From NCBI GenBank assembly GCA_021820645.1, contig JAKADJ010000016.1, forward strand, positions 1 through 17,072: a stretch of DNA of 17,072 nucleotides. The letters run 5' to 3'. This document shows, piece by piece, positions 14,867-17,072 of the stretch. Below the pieces are notes generated by a model. The model saw only the letters and a list, made by a program, of their open reading frames with translations, was not told the origin of the DNA and did not search any database. The DNA is from Bacillota bacterium. GTDB taxonomy: Bacteria; Bacillota_E; Sulfobacillia; Sulfobacillales; Sulfobacillaceae. A program made the position numbers and the translations under genes. How positions within the stretch are numbered: position 1 is the stretch's first letter; every line of letters starts with the position of its first letter.

Positions 14867-16009
14867 CTACGATCTTCGGCGGCGGGGCCACCGGAACGAT
14901 CGAACCGGAGCCCCATCGCGGAGAAGATCCTCAGCCAATCGCAAAATCGCTTCTGACAAGGGTGCCCGAGGTTCGCGCAGCATAAAAGGCACACCCTCAT
15001 TTGCGGCACGCACTGGCATGGCGCCGGCGCTGGGTAATTCGTACAATCGGGAGGCTTTCAATACGGCTACGATATCGCTCAGTTCAATGCCGGTATTGGA
15101 TCCGGTGCGATTAAGCACCAGACGGATTTTTTCGGAGGGATAGCGGAATTGCTCGCGAAATAAGGCCAAGGCTTGGCCAACAGTACGGAGTGCTACCACG
15201 TCGGGCGTGCAAACGGTGAGTATCAAATCGGCAATGTCCAAGGCGGCGACATTTAGGTCGTGGTAACCGGGGGCTAAATCAAGAATGACGAAACGGTAGT
15301 CTTGTTTGACGTGTTGAAGCAAGCGCACCAAAAAAGCGCTGCCGATATCTTCCGCCTGTTCAGGGGTCAGCGGTGCGGGCAATACGCTCAGGGGTGCGTC
15401 GGGTCTCTGGATGACGGTCTCAAGACTTTGGTCAAGATGTTCGGGATCGATATCGTGAATGGTTAGCGTGGGTTCCAGTCCCACCATGGCCGAGACGTCG
15501 CCAAACTCCAGGTCGAGGTCGACGATTAAAATCGGCTCGCGCGATTTCTCAGCGAGAGCGACGGCGAGATTGACGCTTAGGGTGGTCTTCCCTACCCCAC
15601 CCTTAGACGAGAAAACGGCGATGATTCGGCCGTCTTTTTTATCGCGCTGATAGAGGGGCACGGCGACCCGTTCCAACGCGGGCACTAATTCCGTTCGCCA
15701 GTTGGGGCCACTGACCAAATCCTTGGCCTTCACGGCCAAGGCGCGTCGAGCCGATCCAGGGTCCAGGGCCGACGCCCAGAGCACGACGGGGAAGGCGGCT
15801 TGACTCCACCGTTCTATCCATTCCGGATTGGCCCGAAGGAGTTCATCATCTAGCAACAAGACCCCAGGCGCGTCGCGACGGCAATCGGCCCAGGCTTTTT
15901 CCAGATTGTCTTGGAAGCCCATCACCAACAGGGTGTCCTGATAGCTTCTCAAGAAATTGGTGAGTTCATCGGCGTAGGCTTCGGAACGGGCGAGATAGAC
16001 GGAAAACAT
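14867..16009 (-). CDS. tadZ: TadZ/CpaE-type MinD-like ATPase of Tad pilus assembly
   Basis: Product of 380 residues from ATG 16009, with GGAGG at 16016-16020; an in-frame TTG at 16081 has no such site. Residues 1-115 form a receiver-like (REC-like) domain with VLLLDDE near 50-56. Residues 127-380 form a ParA/MinD-type ATPase: deviant Walker A SSKGGVGKTT (134-143, signature Lys136) and LIVDLDLEFGD (161-171), followed by FVILDLAPGYHD and LVLNRTGSN. This order and the DLDLEFGD motif are typical of TadZ/CpaE, which places the Tad pilus machine at its cell site. It is divergent from the TadE- and TadG-like genes across a 90-bp promoter region. The other machine genes (tadA, tadB, tadC, rcpA-like) are not in the window. 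The gene symbol follows the family, not a proven orthologue. Confidence 0.85.
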   Translation of the reverse strand: MFSVYLARSEAYADELTNFLRSYQDTLLVMGFQDNLEKAWADCRRDAPGVLLLDDELLRANPEWIERWSQAAFPVVLWASALDPGSARRALAVKAKDLVSGPNWRTELVPALERVAVPLYQRDKKDGRIIAVFSSKGGVGKTTLSVNLAVALAEKSREPILIVDLDLEFGDVSAMVGLEPTLTIHDIDPEHLDQSLETVIQRPDAPLSVLPAPLTPEQAEDIGSAFLVRLLQHVKQDYRFVILDLAPGYHDLNVAALDIADLILTVCTPDVVALRTVGQALALFREQFRYPSEKIRLVLNRTGSNTGIELSDIVAVLKASRLYELPSAGAMPVRAANEGVPFMLREPRAPLSEAILRLAEDLLRDGAPVRSFRWPRRRRS

Positions 16010-16034
16010 ACGGATCCTCCAAAGGCCTAATTTC

Positions 16035-16063
16035 TTTACACCGCGATCCTGAGCGAGTAGATT
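16035..16063 (+). promoter_or_regulatory. SigA-type promoter of the tadE-tadG-like genes
   Basis: TTTACA (16035-16040, 5/6) is followed after exactly 17 bp by TAGATT (16058-16063, 4/6). The start point would be near 16070, about 30-40 nt before the TadE-like start. It lies between the divergent tadZ-like gene and the pseudopilin gene. Confidence 0.55.
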
Positions 16064-16099
16064 CAGTGAAAGGACCATCAAGTACTGCCATGATAGAGG

Positions 16100-16639
16100 A
16101 TGGGGAGACTTGTGTCGAATCCGAAATCACTTCTTCGAAAAAAACTTCATCGGCGAGAAGGTCAGGCGCTAGTCGAATTCGCGTTGGTGGCGCCGCTTCT
16201 CCTCATCTTGCTCTATGGCATAATTCAATTCGGTCTCATCTTTTACGGGTTCATCACCATTGAGCAGGCCGCCAAAATTGGCGTGCGGGACGCAAGTCTC
16301 GGCGCGTCGGCCTCGGCCGTCGGTCAGGCTATTGACAGTCAAGTCTCAGGAATCGGACTCAACGCGTCGGCCACGGCCCGAACGGTGTACTCGCCGCCAT
16401 CGCCCTTTGCCTCCACCAGCGCTCGGCTTGTCTGGGACGGTTATGTGACGACACTCGGAAACACGTCAAGCATTGTGGTCGAGGTCGCTTACCATTATCC
16501 CATTGCCATCCCATTTTTCGGAACGAAAAACATGGAAATCCATCAATCCTATACGATGGCCCAAGAGGATCCTCCAGATGCCAGCTTCTCCGGGACATCT
16601 GCCACGTCGCCCGCGATGTTTTACGGGACGTCCAACTAA
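16100..16639 (+). CDS. TadE-like pseudopilin
   Basis: Product of 179 residues if read from ATG 16100. GTG 16112 is an alternative start, with GGGAG only 4 nt upstream, so the true start is uncertain. The N-terminus is RRE-G-QALVEF, then a 25-residue hydrophobic helix (ALVAPLLLILLYGIIQFGLIFYG) and TIEQAAKIGVRDASLG. This is the TadE signature. The Gly21/Gln22 junction with Glu at +5 is a type IV prepilin peptidase site, so the protein is probably cut and enters the pilus machine. The rest is a Ser/Thr/Ala-rich outer domain of about 110 residues. It is followed 71 bp later by a TadG-like gene in the same direction. Confidence 0.85.
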   Translation: MGRLVSNPKSLLRKKLHRREGQALVEFALVAPLLLILLYGIIQFGLIFYGFITIEQAAKIGVRDASLGASASAVGQAIDSQVSGIGLNASATARTVYSPPSPFASTSARLVWDGYVTTLGNTSSIVVEVAYHYPIAIPFFGTKNMEIHQSYTMAQEDPPDASFSGTSATSPAMFYGTSN

Positions 16640-16710
16640 TTCCGGCTAAATATTTCCAAATACCCCGATGTTGTGGTAACACTTGGATACAAAGGCGGGT
16701 GAGGTGGACT

Positions 16711-17072
16711 ATGCGCGGGATGTTCCGTGACCGGCGAGGACAAGCATTGCCGTTGGTCGTGTTGTTTTCCGGTGTGCTGGTCGGAGCGACGGCCTTAACG
16801 GTTGACGTGGGCCGCGTATACGTGGTGCACAACCAAGCGCGCGCTGCGGTATCGGCGGCCGCTCTCGCCGCCGCCAAGGTCATCACCCAAGAGGTGAATG
16901 CGGAGATAGAGGCCAATCCCTCGACCCCTCCCTCGTGGAGCACCATTGCCACGGGTCCCGCAGAGGCATCCGCCGATGCCGTCTATCAAGCGAACATGAA
17001 GGGGGCTTTGCCGAATTCCGGACTTGGCCAAAACCCCACCATCACCTTTTTGCCGGTTACTAGTGCTACACT
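16711..17072 (+). CDS. TadG-like (Tad_N) pilus protein, partial
   Basis: The gene starts at ATG 16711, with GAGGTG a few bases upstream, and runs off the right edge; 120 codons are visible. The N-terminus reads RDRRGQALPLVVLFSGVLVGATALTVDVGRVYV, then NQARAAVSAAALAAA. This is the TadG/TadE-like N-terminal signature: an RRGQALPL stretch, one membrane helix, a VDVGR turn and an Ala-rich helix of the QxAADAAALAGA type. Unlike the neighbouring TadE-like protein it has no Glu at position +5, so it is less likely to be a prepilin peptidase substrate. A longer extracellular part is expected beyond the window. No promoter was found in the 71-bp gap, so it is probably co-transcribed with the TadE-like gene. 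Confidence 0.8.
   Translation, partial: MRGMFRDRRGQALPLVVLFSGVLVGATALTVDVGRVYVVHNQARAAVSAAALAAAKVITQEVNAEIEANPSTPPSWSTIATGPAEASADAVYQANMKGALPNSGLGQNPTITFLPVTSAT

Overview
The window reads as a chromosomal stretch of a moderately GC-rich Gram-positive-type (Firmicutes-like) bacterium. The evidence is strong Shine-Dalgarno sites of the AGGAGG type, frequent TTG and GTG starts, short rho-independent terminators, a class D/E-like sortase and a Tad-type pilus locus. The protein style resembles acidophilic Sulfobacillus-like Firmicutes, but that assignment is an inference from recall, not a search. No rRNA, tRNA, CRISPR array, transposase or phage gene was seen. No gene-free stretch reaches 300 bases.

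Left region (1-4126). A secreted right-handed beta-helix protein (minus strand, running off the left edge, reading frame apparently broken) and a berberine-bridge-type FAD oxidase (plus strand) flank a 661-residue P-loop (STAND-like) ATPase that ends in a helix-turn-helix. Both flanking genes are preceded by the same 17-bp tandem operator, TGAGAC-N5-TGAGAC, at exactly 21 bp from a -10-like hexamer. This suggests a small regulon controlled by one activator, with the ATPase-HTH protein as the obvious candidate. This is the most unusual signal in the window.

Middle region (4129-10051). An overlapping ArsR-type regulator and MFS exporter pair reads on the minus strand and is divergent from a class II aldolase/adducin-like protein. 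Then come an S9-family prolyl-oligopeptidase-type serine peptidase (plus) and an acyl-CoA dehydrogenase (minus). Clear hairpin terminators punctuate these genes, and the segment looks like ordinary metabolic chromosome.

Right region (10219-17072) concerns the cell envelope and surface. A sortase with a long unexplained C-terminal extension is followed 16 bp later by a secreted protein whose C-terminus is built like a sortase sorting signal but carries LPFGA rather than LPxTG. Next are a polytopic membrane protein of unknown function and a GT-C-like multi-spanning membrane protein. That gene ends 1 bp from the end of a convergent tadZ/cpaE-type ATPase gene. The tadZ gene is divergent from a TadE-like pseudopilin gene, which has a good promoter, and a TadG-like gene that runs off the right edge.

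Several starts were placed inside the longest possible reading frames because a clear ribosome binding site sits immediately before an internal start. The main cases are the oxidase, ArsR, MFS, both membrane proteins and TadZ. The TadG-like partial gene and the beta-helix partial gene were found by reading the sequence directly at the two edges.
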